Notes: generated by a model not told the origin, from the letters alone. A DNA stretch of 64,000 nt from Candidatus Gastranaerophilales bacterium (GCA_944323955.1 CALUUK010000008.1:33570-97569), one strand, 5' to 3'; positions 46,226 to 55,662 are shown, counted from the stretch's first letter. Numbers and translations: made by a program.

Positions 46226-47434
46226 TCAGAGTTTTTTCCAATCGGAAGCGAATTTATCAAGAGATTGTCCAACTGGAACATTCTTTATAAGAATTTCTTG
46301 TATATAATTTGCACTTAAAGTATTAAGTTCTTTTTTATTTTTTATATTTTCTGGCGGCGGTTGAAGATAGTTCAGCTGTTTCGCGCTGATTATCCGCGCA
46401 AGAGCCTGAATGTCCGAATCCGCTGCAGTTTTAAAATATTCATCTTCAAGCGCTTCTTTATTAACGGGAAGAATTGGTGTCATTTTGGCAAAATCTAACT
46501 GATTTTGTTTACTTGTAAAAAATTTTGCAAATTTAACTGCAAGTTCAGGATTTTTCGCTTTTTTAGGAATTATAAAATTCATAAGCGAGTAATCAAAAGC
46601 ATTTGTATCACCTGTAAATTGCGGCAATATTCCCGTACTATTATAAACAGAAGGGGCATTTTCTTTTATCATATTTAAAAAGTTACCGCCGGTTACAAGA
46701 AACACCAGCTGGCCCGCCATGTATTTTTCAAGTGCATCTCTGTGGGTCTGTGTTATGCTTTCTCTTGGAACAAGAGCATTATCATATAAATATTTAAACT
46801 CTTTAAAAAGAAACAGACTTTTTTCATTATTTATTGTTTCGGGACTGTTAATATTATACTTATTTAATAATTTTAAAAGAGTATCATTCTCTGCAAAATT
46901 AATCATTGTAAGATAAAAAGGCTGCTTGGTTTTAAAAGATATTGCAAATAATTCATCGTATGTTTTCGGCAATTCTTTTAATTGAATTTTTTTAGTTAAA
47001 TTTTTATTATACAAAGTAACTGCAGAAGTTGCATAAAAAGGAATTCCAAAATATTTATCATTATATTTTAATGTTTTAATTAAAGAAGGCAAAAAGTCTT
47101 TTAAATCATCTTCTTCAATATTATAAAGAGCATTTTTTTGCGCCAACAAAAGTGAAAAATCGGGCGTAAGGTTAACCAAATCCGGCGGATTATCCGTAAG
47201 TATAGCGGCAAGAGTTCTTTTTTCTCCTTCAGAATAAGGCACATCTATCCATTGTATTTTCACTCCGGGATTTTCTTTTTCAAATTCATCTATAATATTA
47301 TTTATATATTTATCAAACGAAGATAGCTGCAGTGTCCAAAAGACAACAGTATTATCATCTTTTTTATTTCCGGACACAAAAAAGAGAATACTTATTATTA
47401 ATAAACATATAACAATTACTAACAATTTTTTCAT
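46226..47434 (-). CDS. ABC sugar-transporter substrate-binding protein (family 1)
   Basis: 402 residues resembling MalE/UgpB-type binding proteins: VVFWTLQLSSFDKYINNIIDEFEKENPGVKIQWIDVPY holds the family start, and PPDLVNLTPDFSLLLAQKNAL, YKYFGIPFYATSAVTLYNK-like and EKYMAGQLVFLVTGGNFLN are further typical stretches. The N-terminal hydrophobic segment lacks a lipobox Cys (LFFVSGNKK), so it is either freely periplasmic or membrane-tethered. It lies 35 bp upstream of lptF/G. A lone MalF-type permease at 55.7 kb is a possible partner. Confidence 0.88.
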   Translation of the reverse strand: MKKLLVIVICLLIISILFFVSGNKKDDNTVVFWTLQLSSFDKYINNIIDEFEKENPGVKIQWIDVPYSEGEKRTLAAILTDNPPDLVNLTPDFSLLLAQKNALYNIEEDDLKDFLPSLIKTLKYNDKYFGIPFYATSAVTLYNKNLTKKIQLKELPKTYDELFAISFKTKQPFYLTMINFAENDTLLKLLNKYNINSPETINNEKSLFLFKEFKYLYDNALVPRESITQTHRDALEKYMAGQLVFLVTGGNFLNMIKENAPSVYNSTGILPQFTGDTNAFDYSLMNFIIPKKAKNPELAVKFAKFFTSKQNQLDFAKMTPILPVNKEALEDEYFKTAADSDIQALARIISAKQLNYLQPPPENIKNKKELNTLSANYIQEILIKNVPVGQSLDKFASDWKKL

Positions 47435-47538
47435 TAATATATACCCTTATTTATAGAATATTATGTATTGACGCTCAGGGCTATTTATTTACAATTAATA
47501 TATAGTAAAATAAAGTAAGAAAAGGAGACATGTTAATT

Positions 47539-48045
47539 ATGAATGAAAAATTAGAAAAAGCATTTAACGACCAGATTAATGCCGAATTTTATTCGGAATA
47601 CTTATATCTTTCAATGTTTGCATATTTTGAAAGAGCAAATCTTAAAGGATTTTCAAATTGGATGAATGTACAAATGCAAGAAGAACATGCTCATGCAATG
47701 GGAATGTTCAATTATGTACATGAAAGAGGCGGAAAAGTTACACTTAAACAAATAGATACACCGCCTGCTGATTGGGCTTCCGTTGTTGAAGTATTTGAAG
47801 AAGTACTTAAGCATGAAAAACTTGTTACATCAAAGATTAATGCATTAATGGATGTAGCTGAAGAAGCAAATGACCGCGCCGCAATTTCTTTCCTTGACTG
47901 GTACTTAAAAGAACAGGTTGAAGAAGAAGCAAATGTAAGTAATGTATTAAAAACATTAAAACAAATTTGCGATGCGCCCCAGTGCATTTATATGTTTGAT
48001 AAAGAACTTGCTGCAAGAACCTTTGTTGCACCTGTTATTGGGTAG
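47539..48045 (+). CDS. ftn: Ferritin (non-haem, FtnA type)
   Basis: A 168-residue iron-storage protein. EKLEKAFNDQINAEFYSEYLYLSM gives helix A with ferroxidase Glu and Tyr, MQEEHAHAMGMFNYV gives helix B with the Glu/His pair, and WYLKEQVEEEANV gives the helix D ligands. All ferroxidase residues are present. AAAGGAG is 11 bases before ATG 47539 but only 2 before ATG 47530, so I choose the inner start. The gene is monocistronic with a strong terminator. It probably protects an iron-sulfur-rich anaerobe from free iron. Confidence 0.95.
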   Translation: MNEKLEKAFNDQINAEFYSEYLYLSMFAYFERANLKGFSNWMNVQMQEEHAHAMGMFNYVHERGGKVTLKQIDTPPADWASVVEVFEEVLKHEKLVTSKINALMDVAEEANDRAAISFLDWYLKEQVEEEANVSNVLKTLKQICDAPQCIYMFDKELAARTFVAPVIG

Positions 48046-48057
48046 TTATAATACATA

Positions 48058-48086
48058 AAAAGACCTCTCAAAAGAGAGGTCTTTTT
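48058..48086. terminator. Bidirectional rho-independent terminator
   Basis: AGACCTCTC (48061-48069) pairs with GAGAGGTCT (48074-48082), loop AAAA, extended by AAAA/TTTT on both sides, between convergent ferritin and serA. Confidence 0.9.
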
Positions 48087-48099
48087 ATTTTATTTATTT

Positions 48100-49692
48100 T
48101 TATGCATTTAATTTTATGTATTGAGCATTTTGAACACCATTAATTTCATTTATGGTTTTCATGGTTGCATCATCAACATCCCTGTCAGTAGTGATTATCA
48201 TGATTGATACGTTATCGGATTTATTTGATTTTTGAGCAACCTGCATTCTGTTAATATTAATATTATGTTCGCTTATAACAACGGCAACTTTTGCAACCAT
48301 AGAAGGCTTATTTTCGTGAGGAACCATTAACATATGTTCTTCTGCTTCAATACTCATATTATAATCATTTATTCTTACGATTCTGGGCATATTTTTTGCT
48401 ATCAATGCACCGGTAACAGTATTTTCCTCAACATCCGTAGTTAAAGTAACGGATATTGAGCCGATAAAAGTACAATCTTTTTGTGATTTTGAAGTTACAA
48501 CATTAATTCCTCTTGTTTTTGCAATTAACGGAGCATTTACAAAGTTTACACCTTCAATAAACGAAGAGAATATACCTTTTTGTACCGCAACCTCGAGCGG
48601 AGCGACATTAAGCTCTGACAAATTTCCGTTAACGGTAATATTAATATTCTTCAAATTGCCTTTTGATAATTGTTTAACAAGTTCACCTATATTTTCGGCA
48701 AGCTGCATATAATCTCTAACCGGCTCAATAACGGCAGACTTCAAAGCGGGTATATTTATTGCAGCCTTGGCACTTCCGCCGGAAAGGACTTCTCTTATCT
48801 GCTCGGCTACATCTATGGCAACATTAAACTGAGCTTCGGCCGTACTTGCACCCAGATGAGGAGTCATTGTTATATTTCCTTTGCAGCCGTATAAAGGTGA
48901 TGCGGTTATATCCGGTTCTGTTTCAAAAACGTCAATTGCAGCTGCTTGTACCTGTCCCGACTCCAATGCTTCTTTTAATGCAGCTTCATCTATAATTCCG
49001 CCGCGCGCACAGTTAACTATTCTTACGCCTTTTTTCATTCTGTTTAAAGTATTTCTGTTAATTAAAGCGGTTGTTTCTTTCGTTTTAGGCGTATGAATTG
49101 TAATATAATCACATTGTCCCCAGAATTCATCAAGACTTGTGACATATTTAGCTCCGATTTTTTCTACCGCTTCTTTTGTAGTATAAGGATCAGACACAAC
49201 GACATTCATTCCCAAAGCAATTGCAACATTCGCAACATGATGGCCTATTTTTCCGAAACCTATAATTCCGAGTGTTTTGCCAAAAACTTCAACACCGGTA
49301 AATTTTGAACGTTCCCATTTACCTTCTTTTGTTGAAGAACAAGCTGCCGGTATATTTCTTGACATTGCAAGCATCATGGCAATTGTATGTTCTGCAGCGG
49401 CATTAGTATTACCATCAGGCGAGTTAACAACAATAACTCCGTTTTGAGTAGCGGATTCAATATCAATATTATCAACACCGACTCCGGCTCTGCCCACAAT
49501 TTTCAATTTATCTGCACTGTCAAGAATTTTCTTTGTCACTTTTGTCTGGCTTCTTACCATTAATGCATCATAGCCTTTAATTTTTTCGGCAAGTTCATCT
49601 TCAGTCAACGTGGGAATATACTCGACATCAGCGACTCCGTCCAAAACTTTTCCGGCAGCTTCATTTATTTTATCAGTTATTAATACTTTCAT
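48100..49692 (-). CDS. serA: D-3-phosphoglycerate dehydrogenase
   Basis: First step of serine synthesis, oxidising 3-phosphoglycerate with NAD. The 530-residue long form has a catalytic/NAD domain (GRAGVGVDNIDIESAT; LGIIGFGKIGHHVANVA; NCARGGIIDEAAL with catalytic Arg; and MTPHLGASTAEAQ with catalytic His). An intervening allosteric substrate-binding domain (about 315-450) and a C-terminal ACT domain (MLMVPHENKPSMVAKVAVVISEHNININ without the full set) complete it. ACT domains usually give serine feedback. It follows the class V aminotransferase by 9 bp. Confidence 0.95.
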   Translation of the reverse strand: MKVLITDKINEAAGKVLDGVADVEYIPTLTEDELAEKIKGYDALMVRSQTKVTKKILDSADKLKIVGRAGVGVDNIDIESATQNGVIVVNSPDGNTNAAAEHTIAMMLAMSRNIPAACSSTKEGKWERSKFTGVEVFGKTLGIIGFGKIGHHVANVAIALGMNVVVSDPYTTKEAVEKIGAKYVTSLDEFWGQCDYITIHTPKTKETTALINRNTLNRMKKGVRIVNCARGGIIDEAALKEALESGQVQAAAIDVFETEPDITASPLYGCKGNITMTPHLGASTAEAQFNVAIDVAEQIREVLSGGSAKAAINIPALKSAVIEPVRDYMQLAENIGELVKQLSKGNLKNINITVNGNLSELNVAPLEVAVQKGIFSSFIEGVNFVNAPLIAKTRGINVVTSKSQKDCTFIGSISVTLTTDVEENTVTGALIAKNMPRIVRINDYNMSIEAEEHMLMVPHENKPSMVAKVAVVISEHNININRMQVAQKSNKSDNVSIMIITTDRDVDDATMKTINEINGVQNAQYIKLNA

Positions 49693-49701
49693 CAGTTTCC
49701 C

Positions 49702-50853
49702 CTATTTATTTAAATTTTCTATTAAAGTTGCAACACCTTTACCCGGTTCAAACTTGTGTCCCAATTTATAAAGAGTTGCCTCCAATGCACCGATTGCGGT
49801 TATTGCATCTCTCTGTGAAACAAAACCGAGTGTTCCCATTCTGAAAATTTTATCTTTCAGTGCATTTTGTCCGTTTGCAACAACTATATCATAATCATTT
49901 TTAAGCACCTTTCTTATATCGGGAACACTCACTCCGTCAGGAGGAAGTATAGCGGTAATTGAGGTGCTTGCAATACTTTCATCTTCCACAAAAAGTTTTA
50001 AATTAATTGCTTTGATTGCTTTTCTCAAGGCTTTTGCAATTTTTGTATGTCTTTCAATAATGTTTTCAAGACCTTCTTCTTTCATCATCTCAAGTGCAAC
50101 TTTTAAGCCGGCAATAAGGCTTACAGCCGGAGTAAAAGCCGTTGAATTATCAAGAACGGATTTCCTGTTTGTTGACCAGTTAAAATAAAAATCCGGTCTT
50201 ATGCAATTTTTATGAACTTCCCATGCTTTTTCACTTGCCGCAAGGAAAGATAATCCCGGAGGTATCATAAATCCTTTTTGTGAGCCTGAAATAAGAACAT
50301 CTATGCCCCATTCATCCATTTTACATTCCATTGCACCAATGCTTGTAACACCGTCAACAACGGAAAGTGCACCATGTTCTTTAATATAAGAAACAAGAGT
50401 TTTAACATCATTTGTAACCCCTGTTGAAGTTTCATTTTGAGTTAAAGTTACAATTTTAATTTCCTTATTTGTATCTTTATCCAATCTTTCTTTTAAAACT
50501 GCCGGATTAATAGCCTTACCCGGTTCAACTTCAATAGTTTCAACATCAGCACCTAATGCTTTTGCTATTTTTGCCCATCTCTGACCGAAATTACCTATAA
50601 CTAAAGATAAAACTTTATCTCCGGGATTTATCAAATTTGAAAGCGCGGCATCCATTGCACCTGTACCGCTTGCGGTATAAACCAGCACATCATTTTTCGT
50701 CTGAAAAACATATTTTAAATCTGAATATACCGATTCCAAAATTTTTGAAAATTCACTGCTTCTATGTCCCATAGGATGTTTGGCAATTTCAAGCAAAACT
50801 CTCTCAGGAACCGGAGTGGGTCCGGGTATCATTAAAAATGTCTTATCTTTCAT
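49702..50853 (-). CDS. Class V aminotransferase, likely phosphoserine aminotransferase partner of SerA
   Basis: 383 residues of the alanine-glyoxylate/serine-glyoxylate aminotransferase group: IPGPTPVPERVLLEIAKHPMGHRS, VYTASGTGAMDAALSNL, SVVDGVTSIGAMECKMDEW and the PLP-Lys motif LISGSQKGFMIPPGL. Family knowledge: in several bacteria and archaea this class V type replaces canonical SerC. Its position 9 bp ahead of serA, in one operon, supports that role here, giving phosphoserine from SerA's product. A serine-glyoxylate or alanine-glyoxylate activity is the alternative. Confidence 0.9.
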   Translation of the reverse strand: MKDKTFLMIPGPTPVPERVLLEIAKHPMGHRSSEFSKILESVYSDLKYVFQTKNDVLVYTASGTGAMDAALSNLINPGDKVLSLVIGNFGQRWAKIAKALGADVETIEVEPGKAINPAVLKERLDKDTNKEIKIVTLTQNETSTGVTNDVKTLVSYIKEHGALSVVDGVTSIGAMECKMDEWGIDVLISGSQKGFMIPPGLSFLAASEKAWEVHKNCIRPDFYFNWSTNRKSVLDNSTAFTPAVSLIAGLKVALEMMKEEGLENIIERHTKIAKALRKAIKAINLKLFVEDESIASTSITAILPPDGVSVPDIRKVLKNDYDIVVANGQNALKDKIFRMGTLGFVSQRDAITAIGALEATLYKLGHKFEPGKGVATLIENLNK

Positions 50854-50926
50854 TTTTCACATCTCCTCAAAAAATATCAACTACTATTCTCGCACAAAAC
50901 ATAATACATATTAACCATTTGTTAAA

Positions 50927-50987
50927 TTTGTAAAGAAATAACTGTTTTGGGTAAATCAGCACAACAAAAATGTTTTTACATATATAA
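50927..50987 (+). promoter_or_regulatory. Shared three-block upstream motif (site A)
   Basis: TTTGTAAAGAAA (50927-50938), ten bases, GGGTAAAT (50949-50956), nine bases, AAAAATGTTTTTACAT (50966-50981), then ATATAA. The last block contains the inverted repeat ATGT-TTTT-ACAT. The first two blocks sit at exactly the same distance as at 59.9 kb. It lies 33 bp upstream of the ATG at 51014; ordinary -35/-10 elements are not evident. Confidence 0.55.
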
Positions 50988-51013
50988 GGTAAGTAATGAA
51001 TTGAAGGTAAAAT

Positions 51014-51712
51014 ATGCCAAACGGTGTATCATGCTTATTCTTTGCCGGAAAAAATCTGGTATACGGCAATAAAGAAAAGAATGTATTCAAAGAAGGAATC
51101 GGTGTCATTCAAAGCGTAAGGACAGCCGACTTTTTGGCATCAGCAAATCTTCAAAACAGTGCTGCAGCAGCGGGTACTTCAAGCACTGAAGCTGCAGTTT
51201 CTTCTGTATCGTCAGGTATAAATACGGCGGCATGCGCAGTAACAAAAAACCCTGTACTTGGTGCAATAAAAAATGCCGCGGCTTTTTTAAAGAAACTGCT
51301 ATATCCTTGTATAATTGCCTCAGGCATTTATAATACCGCAAAATCCGAGGACAAAATCAAAACAGGAACAGGACAGGCCGCGGGAATAGGACTAATGTAT
51401 ACCTTTGAAAAAATAGCGGAAAAAACACTTAATACAATAGATAAAAGTTTGAGCAAAAATCAAAGCGGACAAAAAAGTCTTCCGTCAAAAATCGCCTGGT
51501 ACATTCTAAGAGGCGGTATATATGCAGCCTCGTCCCTTCTCGGGTACAACACCGGTAATAAAATAGCGGAAAATAGCGTTGATGTCATCCGTAATTTTAA
51601 AGCAGGAAAAGAACTCAAAGAGCAAACGGAAAATATGTTTATTTCTGAAGAAGAAAATAATCAATACAATATGGAACCTGAAATCTTCAATGAAATAGAA
51701 TCTGTATTTTAA
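51014..51712 (+). CDS. Uncharacterised protein with Ala/Gly/Ser-rich and hydrophobic segments
   Basis: 232 residues, no family recognised. The segment from about 43 to 80 is Ala/Ser-rich (SAAAAGTSSTEAAVSSVSSG). Hydrophobic or amphipathic stretches include LLYPCIIASGIYNTA and IAWYILRGGIYAASSLLGYNTG (about 155-176). The C-terminus is acidic. No signal peptide is visible. AAGG supports the ATG. It is monocistronic, preceded by the best copy of the shared upstream motif, and overlaps the convergent gene by 4 bp. Confidence 0.65.
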   Translation: MPNGVSCLFFAGKNLVYGNKEKNVFKEGIGVIQSVRTADFLASANLQNSAAAAGTSSTEAAVSSVSSGINTAACAVTKNPVLGAIKNAAAFLKKLLYPCIIASGIYNTAKSEDKIKTGTGQAAGIGLMYTFEKIAEKTLNTIDKSLSKNQSGQKSLPSKIAWYILRGGIYAASSLLGYNTGNKIAENSVDVIRNFKAGKELKEQTENMFISEEENNQYNMEPEIFNEIESVF

Positions 51713-52584
51713 AGTAATATAGCAAGTATCATAAGCAGAATTCCTCCTATCTGGGAGAATGTTGCCACATTTTGCATTTTACGGTTATTCTCATACTTAT
51801 AACTGTTCTTTTTAGCATCATAAGCAACCATAACTCGCTGCAGGCGGCTTATATCATTATCCGTAGGAAATGTTCTGTTAAAAAGAGCATTTTCCAGCCG
51901 GCTTAATCTGTTGGAAATATTATCGTTTGTATAATTTCCTTTTAATAAATCCTGTTCCAATACAGCAAGCTGAAAAACAACATTCTGGTCGGTAATCGGT
52001 GTCAATCCGCTTTGAGCATAATAACTGTCCATATCAGCGGAATCATAATTATAATCGGGCATCTTGGCTGTCCTTTTCATTGGTAAAATAACAGCTGATA
52101 ATTTATCGACTCTTTCATTCAAAGAAGCCTTTGATGTTTTATTAAAAACCTTTCCTTCGAGCCTGTCCAGACGCTTGTATATATTTTCATTTTTATACGT
52201 TGTTTTGAAAACCTCTTCTTCCATTTTATCGACAATAGGATAATCAACGGAAGCATCTTCTTTCATATTTAACAATTCATTATTCAATGCGGGATTAATA
52301 TTGCTTTTTAAATTATTTTGTCCCGGAACCTGTTTTGGAACTTCTTTAACAGGGTCAGAATAACCCGTATCGTTTTTTATATTTTTAATTCTTGTCTGTA
52401 AATTTCCGCTTTTTTTAGAACCGTACAAATGTTGTTCCAGCCTTTCTACCCTTTGAACATCCGAATCATTTTTATATTCACTGCCAAGCAGAGAGTTTTC
52501 CAAGGCCGAAAGAGCAGAAATTTCCGCCGACGAAATCAGAGGGAAAAAAACTATACATAATATTAACAATATAAATTTTTTCAT
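51709..52584 (-). CDS. Exported repeat protein with 'RLxRLE' units and C-terminal membrane helix
   Basis: 291 residues; signal peptide MKKFILLILCIVFFPLISSA. Three repeats of about 75-90 residues spacing share the pattern RLxRLExxxF/Y followed by a downstream R-x-x-x-L: RVERLEQHLYGSKKSG, RLDRLEGKVFNKTSKAS, RLSRLENALFNRTFPTD. The last 17 residues are hydrophobic (GGILLMILAILL), so the protein is anchored at its C-terminus. Family not recognised. I start at ATG 52584 so that the signal peptide is N-terminal; a longer reading exists to 52644. It follows a Yip1-type gene by 11 bp. Confidence 0.7.
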   Translation of the reverse strand: MKKFILLILCIVFFPLISSAEISALSALENSLLGSEYKNDSDVQRVERLEQHLYGSKKSGNLQTRIKNIKNDTGYSDPVKEVPKQVPGQNNLKSNINPALNNELLNMKEDASVDYPIVDKMEEEVFKTTYKNENIYKRLDRLEGKVFNKTSKASLNERVDKLSAVILPMKRTAKMPDYNYDSADMDSYYAQSGLTPITDQNVVFQLAVLEQDLLKGNYTNDNISNRLSRLENALFNRTFPTDNDISRLQRVMVAYDAKKNSYKYENNRKMQNVATFSQIGGILLMILAILL

Positions 52585-52595
52585 AATAATCTTTT

Positions 52596-53174
52596 CTATA
52601 TTGAAAATATATACCCAAGTTTTGAGGAAAAACATACCAACCAATATATAACAAAAAACACCGATACGAACGGTAAAAATATCACCATAAAGGCTCTGGA
52701 CAAACTAATTGAATATACTGCTTTCAGAGAATATGCATACAAAGTTATAATCCAAAAATACAATATCAACTCGGTTAACGAAGCAAAAACATAACCCGGT
52801 TCTCCCGCATGTTTAAAGAGATTTAACGGTGCAAATAAAATATACGGAACAGGAGCATAAGAAGTATAAAAAAGTATTTTTTCCATGCCGGCATTCTTAG
52901 AATATATTTTTGCCGTATACTCAAAAAACAAGGCCGTTAAAAACCAGACTACAACTATTGACAGCACAGTCCATATAAAAGAAGGTACAAAACGGACAGA
53001 AAGAATCGACCCGTCAAAAACACCCATTGCCAGTTTTGATATAAATGCAACAAACACCACATTGCCAATAGCAACTCTGAGCGAAATTTTTATTTCTTTA
53101 TTCTCAAAAAATGCTTTAGGTGAAAATATGATGCTGTATATATTTTCAAAAAATTGATCTGTAGTTATTCCCAT
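52596..53174 (-). CDS. Yip1-domain integral membrane protein
   Basis: 192 residues with five hydrophobic helices arranged as in the Yip1/YIPF-like fold: an N-terminal amphipathic part (FFENIYSIIFSPKAFFENKE) is typical, then FIWTVLSIVVVWFLTALFF, ILFYTSYAPVPYILFAPLNLF, LTELILYFWIITLYAYSLKAV and AFMVIFLPFVSVFFVIYWLVC. The bacterial role is unknown. It overlaps sppA by 10 bp, so it is translated with it. Confidence 0.8.
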   Translation of the reverse strand: MGITTDQFFENIYSIIFSPKAFFENKEIKISLRVAIGNVVFVAFISKLAMGVFDGSILSVRFVPSFIWTVLSIVVVWFLTALFFEYTAKIYSKNAGMEKILFYTSYAPVPYILFAPLNLFKHAGEPGYVFASLTELILYFWIITLYAYSLKAVYSISLSRAFMVIFLPFVSVFFVIYWLVCFSSKLGYIFSI

Positions 53175-54175
53175 AAGTATAAAGGCTTTCTGTTTAATAT
53201 CATGCTTTTTGGTATAAAATCAGTTAATTTCACGGTATCTTGCGCGCCGTATTCGCTTATTCCCGTTAAATATTCAGATAGGTAATTCTTCTTATTATAA
53301 TTAACGAGTTTAGCACTTAAAGAGTTTTTAAATTTTTCCTGCGCCATTTTTTCAATCATTTTTTGCGCAAGCTCCATTCCTCCGACAGCATCAACAAAAC
53401 CGAGCTTTTCTGCCTGTCTTCCGGTAAAAACACGTCCGTCTGCATTTGCTTTTAAAACATCGGGGGAAAGATCGCGCTTTGCAACACTGTAGGAATCACC
53501 TCTGTTTATTCTGCCTGCGGTAATAGCATCTATAAACTGTTCATATGAATCATCAACTATAGTTTGCATAAGTTTTCTTTCTTCTGCGGTCATTTCTCTC
53601 ATTCCGGATCCGATATCTTTATGTTTCCCGCTTTTGATAACAACCGGATTTATATTAAGTTTTTCCGAAAGTAAGTTATGGTAGTCCATAAAGGAAAAGA
53701 TGACACCTATGCTGCCGGTCAAAGTACCGCTTTGAGCAATAATTCTGTCTGCTGCCGAAGCAATGTAGTAACCGCCTGATGCCGCAACATCATCAAAAAC
53801 AACAACAACGGGTTTTTTCTTTTTCAATTCCATAATTTGCGCATATATGTTCTGCGACATTGCAACGGTACCGCCGGGAGAATTAATTTTTATTATAACT
53901 CCCCTTACAGTATTATCCGACAGAGCCGATTTTAAAGATTTAAGAAGAGACGGGGCATCCGTTTGGCTTGAAAAGAAACTTGTTTCATAGGAAGATGCAA
54001 TTGTTCCTTCCATTTCCATAACGGCAATCTTATTAGAATTACTTATTAATTGTTTGGAATTTATATTTTTTTCTGAAATACCGTATATTGTATCTTTATC
54101 TATACAGAAAAATCCGACAAATAAAGATAGCAAACACAAAACTATTACAATTTTTGCAGCTATTGCAGGCTTCAT
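53165..54175 (-). CDS. sppA: Signal peptide peptidase SppA (short form)
   Basis: A membrane-anchored serine protease (S49) that degrades cleaved signal peptides. Signal anchor about 5-24. IIKINSPGGTVAMSQNIYAQI opens the fold, DDVAASGGYYIAS carries the nucleophile Ser133, and VVIKSGKHKDIGS provides the general-base Lys. The 336-residue length is the single-repeat form typical of Gram-positives, archaea and cyanobacteria rather than the double 618-residue E. coli enzyme. It overlaps the phosphohexomutase gene by 4 bp. Confidence 0.94.
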   Translation of the reverse strand: MKPAIAAKIVIVLCLLSLFVGFFCIDKDTIYGISEKNINSKQLISNSNKIAVMEMEGTIASSYETSFFSSQTDAPSLLKSLKSALSDNTVRGVIIKINSPGGTVAMSQNIYAQIMELKKKKPVVVVFDDVAASGGYYIASAADRIIAQSGTLTGSIGVIFSFMDYHNLLSEKLNINPVVIKSGKHKDIGSGMREMTAEERKLMQTIVDDSYEQFIDAITAGRINRGDSYSVAKRDLSPDVLKANADGRVFTGRQAEKLGFVDAVGGMELAQKMIEKMAQEKFKNSLSAKLVNYNKKNYLSEYLTGISEYGAQDTVKLTDFIPKSMILNRKPLYLWE

Positions 54176-55662
54176 TTTTCCTCGCTTTCAGCTATATTAC
54201 TAATACATTCGTCAAGTAAAGAAATCATCACATTACAATAATGTTCAGCATTTTCTTTATTATCTGCTTCAAACCTTAAAGTAAATACAGGCTCCGTATT
54301 ACTCTGTCTGATTAAAGCAAAACCGTTGGGGAATATAATCCTCAAGCCGTCTATTTTTACTATGTCATTTATTTTTGTCCCAAAAATATAATCATTTGAT
54401 TCTATTTTCTCGGTTATTTTTTCCAACACGCGTTTTTTCAGTTCATTTTTACAATTGTGTCTTACTTCGTTCATTGTATATACTTTATTAAAAGGCGCAA
54501 GTAAATCGGACAATTTAAAATCGGGATTAATTCTTTTGTTTTTCGCAATAATTTCAATTATCCTGCATCCAGAGTAAACCGCATCATCAAACCCGTAAAA
54601 TCTGTCTTTAAAGAACATATGACCTGACATTTCCCCGGCCAATATTGCACCTGTTTCTTTCATTTTTGATTTTATATAGCCGTGACCGGTTTTTGCCATA
54701 ACCGCTTTTCCGCCAAGGGCATTTATTTCATCATATAAAACCTGTGAACATTTAACTTCCGATACAATAACGGGGGTTTCTCCTCTTTTTGCCAGATCAT
54801 TTATAATATCACGCGCATAAATGTAAAGGAGTTTATCACCTGTTAATATTTCACCCTCTGATGTTATAACACCAAGCCTGTCAGAGTCGCCGTCAAAAGC
54901 AATGCCCACATCAGCTTTGGTTTCCAATACTTTTTCTCTTATCTCTTTAAGAGTTGAAAAGTCGCTCGGGTTGGGATGATGGTTCGGGAAATTACCGTCA
55001 GGCTCCGAAAACAACTCCACAACATCACATCCTATTTCTCTGTATAATTCGGGGGCAACAACACCGGCCGTACCGTTCGCACTATCGGTAACAACTTTTA
55101 TTCCTCTTCCTACAGAAGGAAATTTGGAAGATACAGAATCAATATATTGAGGAATTATATTATAAAGTCTTGATTCACCATGTTTAACAGCTGATATATC
55201 ACTCAACATTTCCTCCTGAGTGTATTTTTTTACGAGTTTTATCTCTTCTTCATTAAGTGAGGATTTATCATAAGTCATCTTAAGTCCGTTATATTCGGGA
55301 GGATTATGACTTGCCGTAACAATCAATGCACCTGAAATTTTTATTTCATCGGATATATTTTCGGGATATGACGCAAACTCAGAATAATATCCGAGCGGGG
55401 TCGGTACCAAATCCAAATTTACAACATTTGCACCTGTATGAACAATCCCTTTGATTAAAACTTTAACCAGAGATTCAGAATGCAATCTCGCGTCTCTTGA
55501 AACAGTTACCCAGATATCAGATGCATTTAATCCTGATTTTTCTCTTATATATTTAATAAAACCTTTACCCGCATAATAAAAAAGCTCTTCATTTACATTT
55601 TCGCCGTATATGCCTCTGATATCGTTCTTTCCGAATGCGCTTAAATCTTGTGTATTAATCAT
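54172..55662 (-). CDS. Phosphomannomutase/phosphoglucomutase
   Basis: A 496-residue alpha-D-phosphohexomutase interconverting hexose 1- and 6-phosphates for polysaccharide precursors. DIRGIYGENVNEE, VTASHNPPEYNGLKMTYD with the phosphoserine, AFDGDSDRLGVI with the Mg2+ Asp triad, EMSGHMFFKDRFYGFDD for sugar recognition and RQSNTEPVFTLRFEA for phosphate binding are all intact. It resembles the bacterial AlgC/ManB group. It is divergent from the sugar permease gene, with a palindrome in between. Confidence 0.93.
   Translation of the reverse strand: MINTQDLSAFGKNDIRGIYGENVNEELFYYAGKGFIKYIREKSGLNASDIWVTVSRDARLHSESLVKVLIKGIVHTGANVVNLDLVPTPLGYYSEFASYPENISDEIKISGALIVTASHNPPEYNGLKMTYDKSSLNEEEIKLVKKYTQEEMLSDISAVKHGESRLYNIIPQYIDSVSSKFPSVGRGIKVVTDSANGTAGVVAPELYREIGCDVVELFSEPDGNFPNHHPNPSDFSTLKEIREKVLETKADVGIAFDGDSDRLGVITSEGEILTGDKLLYIYARDIINDLAKRGETPVIVSEVKCSQVLYDEINALGGKAVMAKTGHGYIKSKMKETGAILAGEMSGHMFFKDRFYGFDDAVYSGCRIIEIIAKNKRINPDFKLSDLLAPFNKVYTMNEVRHNCKNELKKRVLEKITEKIESNDYIFGTKINDIVKIDGLRIIFPNGFALIRQSNTEPVFTLRFEADNKENAEHYCNVMISLLDECISNIAESEEK

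Noticed and set aside
47474..47505. GGGCT...TTATTTACAA similarity between the ferritin and korA upstream regions
   Set aside because: The match is short, spacing differs, and the base composition makes it likely by chance; not enough for a shared element.
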